Of a stretch of DNA of 64,000 bases, positions 33,651 through 42,964 are shown piece by piece (the stretch's first letter is position 1; the number at the start of each line of letters is the position of its first letter). Position numbers and translations under genes: made by a program. The notes beneath the pieces are model-generated. The model saw only the letters and a program-made list of their open reading frames with translations, was not told where the DNA came from and searched no databases. The stretch is from Bacteroidaceae bacterium (GTDB lineage Bacteria > Bacteroidota > Bacteroidia > Bacteroidales > Bacteroidaceae), in the NCBI GenBank assembly GCA_024688885.1, contig JAILDV010000030.1, forward strand, positions 1 to 64,000. Reading direction: 5' to 3'.

Positions 33651-34625
33651 TCAATAACCTATCACCGCCTTGACGTATTTTATCTTTGATATGCCCCAAC
33701 TAATCAGCGCACTGATAGTGAACGTCAAAATCGTACACACCACAATCTGGACTATGCCATTCATTCCTTGCATCCACTCAGTTTTCCACAAAACATTCCT
33801 CATCACTAATATATGAATCAGATAGATGCCGAAACTCAACTTGGACAATTCCACAACGAAACTTGGCAACTTCGGCACATTTCTCATCAATCGCTTGACA
33901 ATAATCCACCAAAGAACACATTGAAGGGCAACCGTAAGACTTAGATACCAAAATAGACTATAAAAATCCACTTCCACATTCCACATCAATAATGCAATAG
34001 GCAGCATAACGGAAATACACACAAACACCAATGAAAACATCAATTTTCTTCCCATGGATATCCGCCGCTCCATATAGTTCTGTAAATAAAACCCTAACAC
34101 ATAATACCCCACATATCCATGAAAATAGTATAACCAACTCGCATCGCTTTCGTTTACAATTGTGAATAACTTCACAAACGGGACACACAATGTCACGAAC
34201 CATAGCAACAAGTAAAACTCAACATCCTTTATTCTCGCCACACTCAACCAACTTGACAATATTGGAGTAAGCAAATACAATCCAGCAAGGCAATACATAA
34301 ACCACAGAATGCCCAACTCCGTATTTTTAACACCATATTGTTCCAATCCCCATCCGACAATACTCCAAAACACAAGAGGAACAAGTATCTTGGTGAACCT
34401 CCTTCTTAGAAAACTCTGTGTGCCAAAAGGATGTCCGGCATTTACCTTCAACAATAATGCCCCGCTAACCATAAAAAACAATCCTATTCCAGGAGCTGTC
34501 AAATAGCTGATTCCACATAAGACAAAACCAAAAGTACCCAATCCTGACATGGGAGAATGCATCAGCACTATCATCAAGCATGCGATAACACGAATAATAT
34601 CAAGTGAATAGTCTCTTTTTCCCAT
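33651..34625 (-). CDS. Acyltransferase family 3 membrane protein (O-acyltransferase)
   Basis: 324 residues from MGKRDYSLDIIRVIACLMIV, with about ten hydrophobic segments. The conserved Acyl_transf_3 features are the early Arg/His part (DIIRVIACLMIVLMHSP), FFMVSGALLLKVN, LRRRFTKILVPLVFWSI and LSFGIYLIHILVMR. WecH/OafA-like proteins move acetyl or succinyl groups onto sugars across the membrane. The gene is bracketed by the direct repeats at 33375-33471 and 34697-34770, suggesting a movable decoration cassette. Confidence 0.87.
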   Translation of the reverse strand: MGKRDYSLDIIRVIACLMIVLMHSPMSGLGTFGFVLCGISYLTAPGIGLFFMVSGALLLKVNAGHPFGTQSFLRRRFTKILVPLVFWSIVGWGLEQYGVKNTELGILWFMYCLAGLYLLTPILSSWLSVARIKDVEFYLLLWFVTLCVPFVKLFTIVNESDASWLYYFHGYVGYYVLGFYLQNYMERRISMGRKLMFSLVFVCISVMLPIALLMWNVEVDFYSLFWYLSLTVALQCVLWWIIVKRLMRNVPKLPSFVVELSKLSFGIYLIHILVMRNVLWKTEWMQGMNGIVQIVVCTILTFTISALISWGISKIKYVKAVIGY

Positions 34626-34696
34626 TATACAAGAATCATTCACAACTTGTTGAGTTTATCTTCAATATATATTCGCAAAAATCATGTTCTACTACA

Positions 34697-34770
34697 CCCC
34701 TATGTCGTCACGGTGCGCATAATATTTCGTTCTTACAGCGCATAATATTTCGCGATGTAAGGCGAGAAAT
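34697..34770. repeat. Direct repeat copy B beside the acyltransferase
   Basis: CCCCTATGTCG at 34697 and the 43-bp block 34728-34770 match copy A. Here the element has a tandem CGCATAATATTTCG on both sides of TTCTTACAG. Weaker similarity continues to about 34805. The rest of the gap 34626-34842 shows no gene. Confidence 0.9.
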
Positions 34771-34842
34771 AAAACAAAATGCAGCGTATGTTCTGTAACT
34801 CACTTAAGTTTGGCGAACAGATGGTCAAAGTCCTTGGTTTCT

Positions 34843-36006
34843 TCAACTTACGTTCTTAGAAATGCCTAAGATGGTTCGAATCTGGTACACCTTTTCAATA
34901 TAGTTGGGCATCATCTCTGCATAGTGTGCCTTAATGTCCGCCTCATGATCCATCATCCACATAAACCCTTTCATCAATTCATCTCCATGTGTCAACGACT
35001 GCACTGGTATCACATAATTATCTTCTGTTCCAAAGATGTCCTTCGCAATACCACGAGCTTTAACAGAATACCCCACGACCAATGTGGGTACTTGTGTAGA
35101 ATAAGCGGCAATGCTGGCATGGGTACGAGCTACCACCATAAATCGACAACGAGCAATATACCCCTTCAGCTCCATCGCATTATGATCCTTTATTATCACC
35201 ACTCGACCAGTATCCTTAAACATATCATATAGTTGTGTTAGAGGCTTTCGATCATCATTATGGCTCCACACCACATGAGGAATCAGCGCCACTTGCATGT
35301 CAGTTCCCTCAATAATATATTTCAATAGATTCACATAGTTCTGCAATGCCATACCTTGATTCTTCTCATACCCAATAATCATAGGACTGACATTAATGCC
35401 CACTGTATTCCCTTCCACGAAACCATTTGGCAAAGGTAAATCTTTTCTATCAAGCACAAAGGCTGGATCTGGTAGCAAAAATGTCTGGGTTAATCCCTTT
35501 GCTAATAGAGCCTCATACGTCAGTGACTCACGTGCCCAAATTTTATGATAGCCACGCAAATCCCGTATCATCCGTTCATCTATAGCATTTGGCTCCACAG
35601 ACGCGCCCCACAAAATACGTTTTATCTTAGCTTCATCTACCATTCGATTCACCAAATAGATGAACTCTGGTGTGTTATAACAATAGTTATCGCCACCGAT
35701 TCCTAACACATAATCAGCGTTTTTTGCAGATTCAACAATATGTTGAAAAACAAGCCTATCGAAAGCATCAGTTCTTGTCAAGACTTTGTTACGGAATATT
35801 GCAAACAAATGAGACAAACTACCAGAACTTATCGATTTCTCTGCCACATCCAACTTACACAAGTCTTGCAATCCCACCTTACAGTCTTCCTCCATCTTAT
35901 TGGTAAACAATGTCGTTTCATTGCCCACCAACTTGACAGTGCTCCGCACAATCGCTTCACAGCCATGGTTTCCCGAACCACCATGAGGACACATCACATA
36001 TTTCAT
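34843..36006 (-). CDS. Polysaccharide pyruvyl transferase family protein
   Basis: 387 residues, PF04230 pattern: opening CPHGGSGNHGCEAIVRSTVK, VLGIGGDNYCYNTPEFIYLV, WGASVEPNAIDERMIRDLRG, LPDPAFVLDR, and MVVARTHASIAAYSTQVPTL followed by VVGYSVKARGIAKDIFG. These enzymes use phosphoenolpyruvate to ketal-link pyruvate to a sugar, adding negative charge. Its start overlaps the stop of the GT2 upstream by 4 bp (ATGA). Confidence 0.87.
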   Translation of the reverse strand: MKYVMCPHGGSGNHGCEAIVRSTVKLVGNETTLFTNKMEEDCKVGLQDLCKLDVAEKSISSGSLSHLFAIFRNKVLTRTDAFDRLVFQHIVESAKNADYVLGIGGDNYCYNTPEFIYLVNRMVDEAKIKRILWGASVEPNAIDERMIRDLRGYHKIWARESLTYEALLAKGLTQTFLLPDPAFVLDRKDLPLPNGFVEGNTVGINVSPMIIGYEKNQGMALQNYVNLLKYIIEGTDMQVALIPHVVWSHNDDRKPLTQLYDMFKDTGRVVIIKDHNAMELKGYIARCRFMVVARTHASIAAYSTQVPTLVVGYSVKARGIAKDIFGTEDNYVIPVQSLTHGDELMKGFMWMMDHEADIKAHYAEMMPNYIEKVYQIRTILGISKNVS

Positions 36007-36923
36007 CTAAACGCAAATGGAATTCTATACAATATGCACCACTTTATCCACTTGGAACAATGGAACACATGCTGAAAATCTTTCAAATCATCTATTTCTT
36101 GGATAGACAAGATTTGCTTGTTACTCGTCGCAGTACTAAAGATTCCATCATATATAATTCCCCATAGCCGTTTGTATAGTAACTCTTTGGATAGCTGCGA
36201 CCATAGGTCGCGCTTTTCATAAAAAGCTCTTAACATTTGCCATTGCTCATAATCTTGAAAAAACTGATTAGGACGTGCTTTGGTGGACAACGTCTCTGTT
36301 CCTCGCCTATAAAAATAGCTGACATCATCCACTTGAGTAATGGTCTTCACATACTCTAAATATTGAAGATTAAACTGCAAGTCTTCTCCATAATTACAAC
36401 CCACAGGAAAACGAATTGCATGTTTTTTCAAAGTGGATGTCTTATACAATTTTGCGACAGGACCATAAAGCAAGAACTTGTCATTTAAATCCACAAAATC
36501 AGTCAAAGAATCTTTATTCAAAACAAAATTCTTATTTGTTTTCGGCTTCATCTCATCAGTTTGTTCATCCTGACAAATTTGCCGAATACCAGATACCACC
36601 AAATCCGCATCCGCAGCATTAGCCAACCGCCACAAATGCTCAGCACCAATCGTATCATCACTATCCACAAACACTATAGATTCACCTCTGGCTTCTTCAA
36701 CACCTTTATTTCTTGCATTCGACACACCACCATTTTCCTGATGAACCACTCGAATGCGCCCGTCTTTCTTTGCCCACTCATCACAAATGTCACCTGAGCC
36801 ATCTGTACTTCCATCATCCACAAGGATACATTCCCATGCCTTATACGTCTGTGCGACAATTGATGCCACACATTCACCCAAATACGGGAGGACATTATAA
36901 ACAGGTATAATAACTGAAATCAT
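36003..36923 (-). CDS. GT2 glycosyltransferase
   Basis: 306 residues from MISVIIPVYNVLPYLGECVA. Motifs WECILVDDGSTDGSGDICDE, HQENGGVSNARNKGVEEARG and IVFVDSDDTIGAEHLWRL define the GT-A site; NYGEDLQFNLQYLEYVKT and YFYRRGTETLS are typical of the capsule branch. It is coupled by ATGA-type overlaps to the acetyltransferase before it and the pyruvyl transferase after it. Confidence 0.9.
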   Translation of the reverse strand: MISVIIPVYNVLPYLGECVASIVAQTYKAWECILVDDGSTDGSGDICDEWAKKDGRIRVVHQENGGVSNARNKGVEEARGESIVFVDSDDTIGAEHLWRLANAADADLVVSGIRQICQDEQTDEMKPKTNKNFVLNKDSLTDFVDLNDKFLLYGPVAKLYKTSTLKKHAIRFPVGCNYGEDLQFNLQYLEYVKTITQVDDVSYFYRRGTETLSTKARPNQFFQDYEQWQMLRAFYEKRDLWSQLSKELLYKRLWGIIYDGIFSTATSNKQILSIQEIDDLKDFQHVFHCSKWIKWCILYRIPFAFR

Positions 36924-37492
36924 ACGACAAATTCCCAACCGCTCTTTTCAAGAGCTGCTATCATTTCCTCTTTCTTTTCCTGCGTTATGCCTCCACCTAA
37001 AGTATAAGACCAATCATAACAAGGACTCTCCATCATCTGGCTCTTCCGTTTAGAAACATATTCATCATACGTACATATCACACAAGCAGGACATCCAACA
37101 GCAACAGAATTAGACGGAATACTTCTACTTACCACACTTCCAGCCCCTATTACAACATTATCACCAATTTCGACATTGGGCAGTACTATAGTTCCAGCTC
37201 CAATAAAAACATCATTACCTATTTTCACCCCCCCCAATGCCGTATATCCCAACGGACGTTTTGTGGAAGCATCATGTGCCAAGATATGCACCCTAGGAGC
37301 AAACGTTACACGGTCACCAATTTCAATCAACCAGCAATGACTCCAATCTATAATACTCTCAAACTGAATATCACAATCCTTGCCAATCTTCAATCCATTA
37401 GAGATGGCTATTTCCAATTGGCTACGGTCATCTATATGCAATATCTTATGACGAATAAACGCACGAATCAACAAATACAATCTTGCAAACAT
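36920..37492 (-). CDS. Left-handed beta-helix (hexapeptide) O-acetyltransferase
   Basis: 190 residues. Hexapeptide turns include VKIGNDVFIGAGTIVLPNVE, IGDNVVIGAGSVVSRSI and PSNSVAVGCPACVICTYDEY, the WbbJ/MaaT pattern. HILAHDASTKRPLGYTALGG carries the usual catalytic His region. It acetylates a sugar hydroxyl, or possibly an amino group. It overlaps the following GT2 by 4 bp and starts 12 bp after the truncated GT4. Confidence 0.88.
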   Translation of the reverse strand: MFARLYLLIRAFIRHKILHIDDRSQLEIAISNGLKIGKDCDIQFESIIDWSHCWLIEIGDRVTFAPRVHILAHDASTKRPLGYTALGGVKIGNDVFIGAGTIVLPNVEIGDNVVIGAGSVVSRSIPSNSVAVGCPACVICTYDEYVSKRKSQMMESPCYDWSYTLGGGITQEKKEEMIAALEKSGWEFVV

Positions 37493-37504
37493 ACCGTTAT
37501 TCTT

Positions 37505-38077
37505 CTATGATACATCTTTTGACTTCTGAATGATTTCCTGTGAATCAATAGGATTATACAAGCAAATGGATTCTTTCAGATGTGGGAACAATCTCTCATT
37601 AGCTTTTCGTACTGTTTCCGAAACAGCTATTACGCAATCAAATCTCTTGTAACATTCTATCTCTTCTTCCCTACTCTTATATGCGTTATCCGTCCAATGA
37701 TTGTTCTCCAAGTCAATATGCACCCATGCTATCTTTTTAGACTTCCGATTGGTAGAACCGCTTATAATACGTGTAGAATAACCCTCTATAAAAGCGACTT
37801 CCGTATCATACTTCCCATGAATAAACAGGCGATAGAACAATGACGGAGAAAAGAATTTATAGATGAACGTCTTCAAATAATCGCTCATCTTCCCATGTCC
37901 ATAAATATATCGAAAATTGATATCAGATGGATAATGTTCATTCAAGACAGCCTTGTGGAGTGAATATAACGTCACATCAAACTTAGTCTTATCTATATTC
38001 TTCAACAATGTTTGAAGCACCTTCTCCGCTCCTCCGCCATACAAGGAATTGATTAAAAACACAACCCGTCTTTTCAT
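37505..38077 (-). pseudogene. GT4 acceptor-domain fragment (donor domain missing)
   Basis: 190 residues: MKRRVVFLINSLYGGGAEKV, IAWVHIDLENNHWTDNAYKS, FDCVIAVSETVRKANERLF, LYNPIDSQEII, then a stop. This is only the N-terminal half of a GT-B enzyme. The nucleotide-binding half with the EX7E motif is absent, in contrast to the full 379-residue paralogue immediately upstream (38074-39213), which shares GGGAEKVL, WVHTDLENNHWT and LYNPINSQEI. It still has a proper start (4-bp overlap with the paralogue) and no internal stop. It may be a 3'-deleted gene or a free-standing acceptor domain. Confidence 0.7.
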
Positions 38078-39213
38078 CCCAGAAGAATATTTTCAATCGG
38101 TTTCATCAAACTTTCGATAGTGAAATCGTTGCCTCGTTCAACAGCCTTTTCTCTATAATATTCTAATAATGCTGCGTCTTTCAATAAGCGTTTCACTCCC
38201 TCATAAAACGCCCCTTCATCATTCTCCGTGATTATACCACACTCGCCATCCTTCAACAATTCAGCCATACCACTACAATCCGTGGTTATCACGGGAAGCC
38301 CTAAGATAAGTGCTTCGGTTACAGCGGTACTATAGCCTTCACTCCGAGAAGAACAGACAAAAAGGTCGCCTTGTACAATATATTTATAAGGATTGGTATG
38401 GAATCCCAACAATTTCACACATTCTTCAAGATGGTTCTCCTGAATATATTGTTTCAAATCTGCCTCTTGAGAACCAACACCCAATATCCAGAGTTCAAAC
38501 TTAAGCCCATCATCCACCAGATGTTTGGCAATCCGCACCAAACGATCATATCCTTTCTGATGTTCCAAACGACCAACAGTCACGAGAAGCGGTCGTACAT
38601 GTTCCACACGCGTTCCTTCTGATGCCATATTCCTAATCTCTTGTGAATTTATTGGATTATACAAGGTACCTCTTTTAACTCTCACCCCCATAATGGTCTT
38701 CTCAAATCCTTTCACCGCTGTATTTGAGACACAAAACACTTTATCATACTTGTTATATGCATTAACCTCTTCATCAAATGATGCATACACAGAAGTAGTC
38801 CAATGATTGTTCTCCAAGTCAGTATGCACCCATGCATACTTTCTCGCCTTTTTGTTGATTGAGTGGCTCAACAGTTTCGTTGTGAACCCCTCCACATATG
38901 CCACCTCCACGTCATTACCTTGGGGGACAAACCATCGATACGCCATAGACAATGGCAACCATTGATAAACCAAATGATGTTTCAACACATAAAGCCACTT
39001 CTTCCACGCATTCCCTTCTTTTGGATTATTTAGAATCGCACGATAGTCAACCTGTTTCTTGATGGCATCTTCATACTTTCCACCACCGCTAATAGCACAA
39101 ACCGTTACATCAAATCGTTCCTTATCAATGTGCTGCACCAAAGTAGTTAAGACCTTCTCTGCGCCACCACCAGATAATGACTCTATTAGAAAAAGAACTT
39201 TTCGCCTGTTCAT
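38074..39213 (-). CDS. GT4 glycosyltransferase
   Basis: 379 residues, complete GT-B. Opening RKVLFLIESLSGGGAEKVLT, YAWVHTDLENNHWTTSVYAS, LYNPINSQEIRNMASEG, donor half LVTVGRLEHQKGYDRLVRIA, LLGFHTNPYKYIVQGDLFVC and intact EX7E in SSRSEGYSTAVTEALILG. Paralogues are the fragment just downstream (37505) and the degenerate copy at 41855, so this is probably the functional member of a local GT4 expansion. Confidence 0.9.
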   Translation of the reverse strand: MNRRKVLFLIESLSGGGAEKVLTTLVQHIDKERFDVTVCAISGGGKYEDAIKKQVDYRAILNNPKEGNAWKKWLYVLKHHLVYQWLPLSMAYRWFVPQGNDVEVAYVEGFTTKLLSHSINKKARKYAWVHTDLENNHWTTSVYASFDEEVNAYNKYDKVFCVSNTAVKGFEKTIMGVRVKRGTLYNPINSQEIRNMASEGTRVEHVRPLLVTVGRLEHQKGYDRLVRIAKHLVDDGLKFELWILGVGSQEADLKQYIQENHLEECVKLLGFHTNPYKYIVQGDLFVCSSRSEGYSTAVTEALILGLPVITTDCSGMAELLKDGECGIITENDEGAFYEGVKRLLKDAALLEYYREKAVERGNDFTIESLMKPIENILLG

Positions 39214-39252
39214 CTTTTCAAGACTTACTTCTTGACAATGACACTTGTTTCA

Positions 39253-40773
39253 TCATCGGCAATATGATATAACATTTTTCACATACATCAATAATTGGGC
39301 ATATTGTTCTGTACGATAAAACAATATACAATAGATTCCTATAATAGTCATGATTGAAATAATGCCATTGCACAAGGTCTGCAACAGAGCATAATCTATA
39401 GAAACAAAACCACAAATATAATATGAAAGAAACAATGTTAATCCTCCAACCAGTGTATAGATGAAATATCTCCAAAAGTAGTTCCATAAAGACTTATGAA
39501 AGATGAATTTATAGCACAGTCTCGGAAACTGCCAAAAGCCTATAGACAAGATGCTAATGGATGTCGCAAATAAAACACCTGGCAATCCCCAGTACTGTAC
39601 AAAAACAAAGGAAAGAATAAGATTAATAATGCCTTGTAACAATGGGGTAAATCTATCTTTCACAAAGATTCCTGCTTTTGTCTTAAAGGTCAAAGATGTG
39701 CTTCGCATCAAATCAATGTAGAAATTCAACAATATAATACAAAGAGTTGTGTACCCTAACAGATACTGTTCACCAAGCCACCATGAAATGAATGGGGTGA
39801 TTGTATTATGTAAAATAATCACAGGAACTGATGCCAACAAGAAATTTACAAAAAAAGTTGTCTTAAAAACCTCATAAACTTTCTCCGAAGACTCAGATGC
39901 AATCAAGTTTCCAACACTTTCCGAGAAACTATCAAGTGCCTGACTGACGATACTTCGTACCGTACCTGTCAGCAATGTATAGTTAGAATAAAGTCCAATA
40001 CTAGCAACGCCCACAAAAGTAGAGATAATAATATTATCTGTACTGTGCATAAAGTAGCCTCCTATTTTATGAATAAAAAGCGCCTTCATGTTGGTAATAA
40101 TATTTGACTTCGTTGCAGCATCAAGCAAATAGCGATCCTTTGTTTTGATATATGGGAAGAGTTGGTTAGCTTTCATCACAATGGCAATATTGAGGCCTAC
40201 ACCAAAGAGAGCCTCAACAATCAAATAAAGGATATAGTTCTTCGTATAATAGAGAATTGCTAGTTTAGTCAGATTCAACCCGACTTGGTAAGTTAGGTTG
40301 ATTGTTGTAAGTTTATAGACTTGTTGGCTGGCATTAATGATAGACCATTTATATGCTGTAAAATAACCTACTACAGAATTAAACAAGAAAATGAAATATA
40401 CGATGGAAACATATTCCAAGTTTTCACTATCTTTTATAAAGAAGTCTATGAAAGGATAAAGACAAAGTGCAAAAACTATAATGCCCAAAGCTATATACCG
40501 ATAAACTTTGCGATATAGTTGAAGGAGAGCAAGAATTCTTGGACGATCATCTTCTGCAAGGGGTTTGTACAGATTATAGACCACGCTAGCTGCAAATCCA
40601 CCTTCCAGCAATGTCATCACACCCAAGATATTTGACAACAAACCATTGAGACCAAGATATTCCACACCAACATTATCCACAAAGACTTTTCTAGTAAAAA
40701 AGCCTAGCAATGTCATAATGAGTGTTATACCAAGGCTTGATGCCAAATTTTTTGCAGAATTAAGCGTTCTCAT
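39253..40773 (-). CDS. Wzx-type oligosaccharide flippase
   Basis: 506 residues with about fourteen hydrophobic segments, MOP/RfbX-like: SAKNLASSLGITLIMTLLGF, FVDNVGVEYLGLNGLLSNIL, IHKIGGYFMHSTDNIIISTF, VGVASIGLYSNYTLL, and LLNFYIDLMRSTSLTFKTKA. It flips the undecaprenyl-linked repeat unit to the periplasm for the EpsG polymerase. Its start overlaps the end of the GH88/GH105-like gene by 14 bp. Confidence 0.88.
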   Translation of the reverse strand: MRTLNSAKNLASSLGITLIMTLLGFFTRKVFVDNVGVEYLGLNGLLSNILGVMTLLEGGFAASVVYNLYKPLAEDDRPRILALLQLYRKVYRYIALGIIVFALCLYPFIDFFIKDSENLEYVSIVYFIFLFNSVVGYFTAYKWSIINASQQVYKLTTINLTYQVGLNLTKLAILYYTKNYILYLIVEALFGVGLNIAIVMKANQLFPYIKTKDRYLLDAATKSNIITNMKALFIHKIGGYFMHSTDNIIISTFVGVASIGLYSNYTLLTGTVRSIVSQALDSFSESVGNLIASESSEKVYEVFKTTFFVNFLLASVPVIILHNTITPFISWWLGEQYLLGYTTLCIILLNFYIDLMRSTSLTFKTKAGIFVKDRFTPLLQGIINLILSFVFVQYWGLPGVLFATSISILSIGFWQFPRLCYKFIFHKSLWNYFWRYFIYTLVGGLTLFLSYYICGFVSIDYALLQTLCNGIISIMTIIGIYCILFYRTEQYAQLLMYVKNVISYCR

Positions 40774-41833
40774 CTACAAACTCGTTCAATTTTTTTGAAA
40801 AAAGCAATGCTAACCCCTCAGCAAATGGCATGACGGAAAACAAATGAGAATAATAGCCAATCCCATAAGTATCACCTTGACAATAATCTAAAGCGCCATC
40901 ACGGCGCGTTGCTTTCATCAAAGCCTTCTCTATACGAAACGCAGCAGTTAGGAACCGTTTATCTTGAGATATTTGATAAGCCGCCACAAATAAAAGCCCA
41001 ATCAAAACTGTTCCAGAAGATTCCATCCTTTCTTGTTGATTAAATACAAAGCAAGAGAAACCTCCGTCCACATTCTGGTGTTGCAGCATCGCCTCCGAAA
41101 GATGTATTATACGTTCTTTATTTCCTGGCAAAGTGGCAGCTTCTACAAGGCCCAAGGTGTACCAACCAATACCACGGCTCCAATCATGTACTCCCAAAGG
41201 CAACTTTTTCTCCAAATCATATGCATGTGCTGGATATATACCATGAAGTAAAGCGTCATCATACTCTTTCAACTGTCGTATAGCCAACTCATCCCAACCA
41301 CACGCATGAAAAAAAGGAAGCACCATACCGATAGTATCAACAAAACGAACCTTTTTCAACCATGGACGATAAGCTATAGTTCCTACATCTTTCAAGTCAT
41401 CATAAAAACTCAATATAATATGCTGTTGTTCGTCTGTTAGACAATGATGCTTCAGCAAGACATAAGCAAGCAACAAATCTTCAGGCTCTAATTTCTTAAA
41501 ATCGAAAAGAATCTGATGATGCTGAGTATATTTCCTGGCATCTACTTCATTAAGTCCCAATAAAAGACCTGCATCTTGCCATTTCTGTATTGTTGAACTA
41601 CAAAACGCACCTCTAACCATGTCCCACAATAATAATCTTGTGTTCGATGTTTTCCTCACTACAGGAGTATGCTTGAGCCATCTTCTTGATGTACGCTCAA
41701 GAGCTTGTTGCCATTCAATTCTGTCTTTCCATCTTCCTATGTGAATACGACTTTGCCATTCTTGCAAATAAACAAAGATATCCACAAGGACAAAAGACAA
41801 GGCAGCCCCTGTCAACAAATACAGAATAATCAT
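40760..41833 (-). CDS. Membrane-anchored GH88/GH105-like protein in the polysaccharide locus
   Basis: 357 residues. An N-terminal transmembrane helix (MIILYLLTGAALSFVLVDIF) is followed by an (alpha/alpha)6-type domain: RFVDTIGMVLPFFHACGW with the Asp position of unsaturated glucuronyl/rhamnogalacturonyl hydrolases, GVHDWSRGIGWYTLGLVEAA (family form RGxGWY), HQNVDGGFSCFVFNQQ, and SSGTVLIGLLFVAAYQIS. Family members hydrate the unsaturated uronic acid left by lyases. In this operon a trimming or processing role on the nascent polymer is more likely than catabolism. It overlaps wzx by 14 bp, so it is tightly coupled to export. Confidence 0.65.
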   Translation of the reverse strand: MIILYLLTGAALSFVLVDIFVYLQEWQSRIHIGRWKDRIEWQQALERTSRRWLKHTPVVRKTSNTRLLLWDMVRGAFCSSTIQKWQDAGLLLGLNEVDARKYTQHHQILFDFKKLEPEDLLLAYVLLKHHCLTDEQQHIILSFYDDLKDVGTIAYRPWLKKVRFVDTIGMVLPFFHACGWDELAIRQLKEYDDALLHGIYPAHAYDLEKKLPLGVHDWSRGIGWYTLGLVEAATLPGNKERIIHLSEAMLQHQNVDGGFSCFVFNQQERMESSGTVLIGLLFVAAYQISQDKRFLTAAFRIEKALMKATRRDGALDYCQGDTYGIGYYSHLFSVMPFAEGLALLFSKKLNEFVDENA

Positions 41834-41854
41834 CAGATTAGGCTAAAATAGCCA

Positions 41855-42964
41855 TTAAGCACTCATCAAATTTTCGTAGGGCGCCATGAGGGCTTCTATA
41901 TCAAAGTCCCAACCACGTGCCTCGCCTTTCTGCCTATATTGCTCCAAAAGATTGGGATCATCGAGCAGACTCTTGATGCCTTTATACAATGCCTCTTCGG
42001 TATTGGGTGTCATCAAGCCACTATCACCATTCTTGAGAATTTCCTTCAATTCAGGCGTTTCTGTTGCCACCACAGGCAGTCCCAAAATCAATGCCTTCAT
42101 CACGCTTGAATGGTAAGCAGAACAAACGAACAGCTGCCCCTGAATCATGAAGCGATAGGGGTTGGGGTGAGAACCAAATAACTTCACACGCGTCTGCAAG
42201 TCATTCTCCTGGATATAGCGATCAAGTACTAAACGTTCCACACCGTCGCCAAACACCCAAAGTCCAACGTCATAACCTTCCTTGACAAGACGGTTAATAA
42301 CACGAAGCATACGAGCATACTGGTACTGTGGTTCCAAGCGTCCTTGTGAAACCAAACGAACCTTTACCGGATTCTCGTCCGGGTTGCTGACATTTAATGA
42401 TTTGAGGCGCACAGACAGTGAATCAATCGGGTCATATACCGTCTCAACCGGTACTTTTACATCTGGGAATTGCTTCTTAAAAGCTTCTGTAAGAAGGTTC
42501 GTTGTACAAGCCACCTTATCAAATTTGTTATATGCTTCAGTCTCCTCTTTGATGCTGCTAAAGAAATCACTCGTCCAATGATTCTTTGCTAAATCTGTAT
42601 GAACCCAAGCATATCGTTTTGTCTTTCCCTTCGAAGCACGACTTAACAATTTCGTCACAAAACCTTCTGAATATGCAAACTCAACGTCATTCCCCTGTGG
42701 CACATAGAACTTATAAACCAATGACAATGGAAGGTTGCGATAGACCATCGTACGCTTTATTCCATCAGGGTCAGTCAAGATTGCTTTGTAATTGGCATTT
42801 TCCCTAATGATGGCTTCGTACTGTCCGCCACCATTGATGGCACATACTGTGACATCATACTTGCTTTTGTCAATATACTGCACCAATACAGATAAGGCTT
42901 TCCCTGCATCACCAGAATCCAATGATTCGACAAGGAAAAGAATTTTACGCTTAGAATTACTCAT
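41855..42964 (-). CDS. Degenerate GT4 paralogue, probably non-catalytic
   Basis: 369 residues, aligned along its length with the GT4 at 38074 (ILFLVESLDSGDAGKALSVL, YAWVHTDLAKNHWTSDFFSS, YDPIDSLSVRLKSLN, LFGSHPNPYRFMIQGQLFVC). The functional parts are damaged while the frame is intact: GGGAEK has become SGDAGK, and the EX7E segment SSRSEGYSTAVTEAL is shortened to SAYHSSVMKAL, losing both glutamates. That pattern suggests a retained pseudo-enzyme, perhaps a partner or regulator of the active paralogue. It is the first gene after wzc. Confidence 0.75.
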   Translation of the reverse strand: MSNSKRKILFLVESLDSGDAGKALSVLVQYIDKSKYDVTVCAINGGGQYEAIIRENANYKAILTDPDGIKRTMVYRNLPLSLVYKFYVPQGNDVEFAYSEGFVTKLLSRASKGKTKRYAWVHTDLAKNHWTSDFFSSIKEETEAYNKFDKVACTTNLLTEAFKKQFPDVKVPVETVYDPIDSLSVRLKSLNVSNPDENPVKVRLVSQGRLEPQYQYARMLRVINRLVKEGYDVGLWVFGDGVERLVLDRYIQENDLQTRVKLFGSHPNPYRFMIQGQLFVCSAYHSSVMKALILGLPVVATETPELKEILKNGDSGLMTPNTEEALYKGIKSLLDDPNLLEQYRQKGEARGWDFDIEALMAPYENLMSA

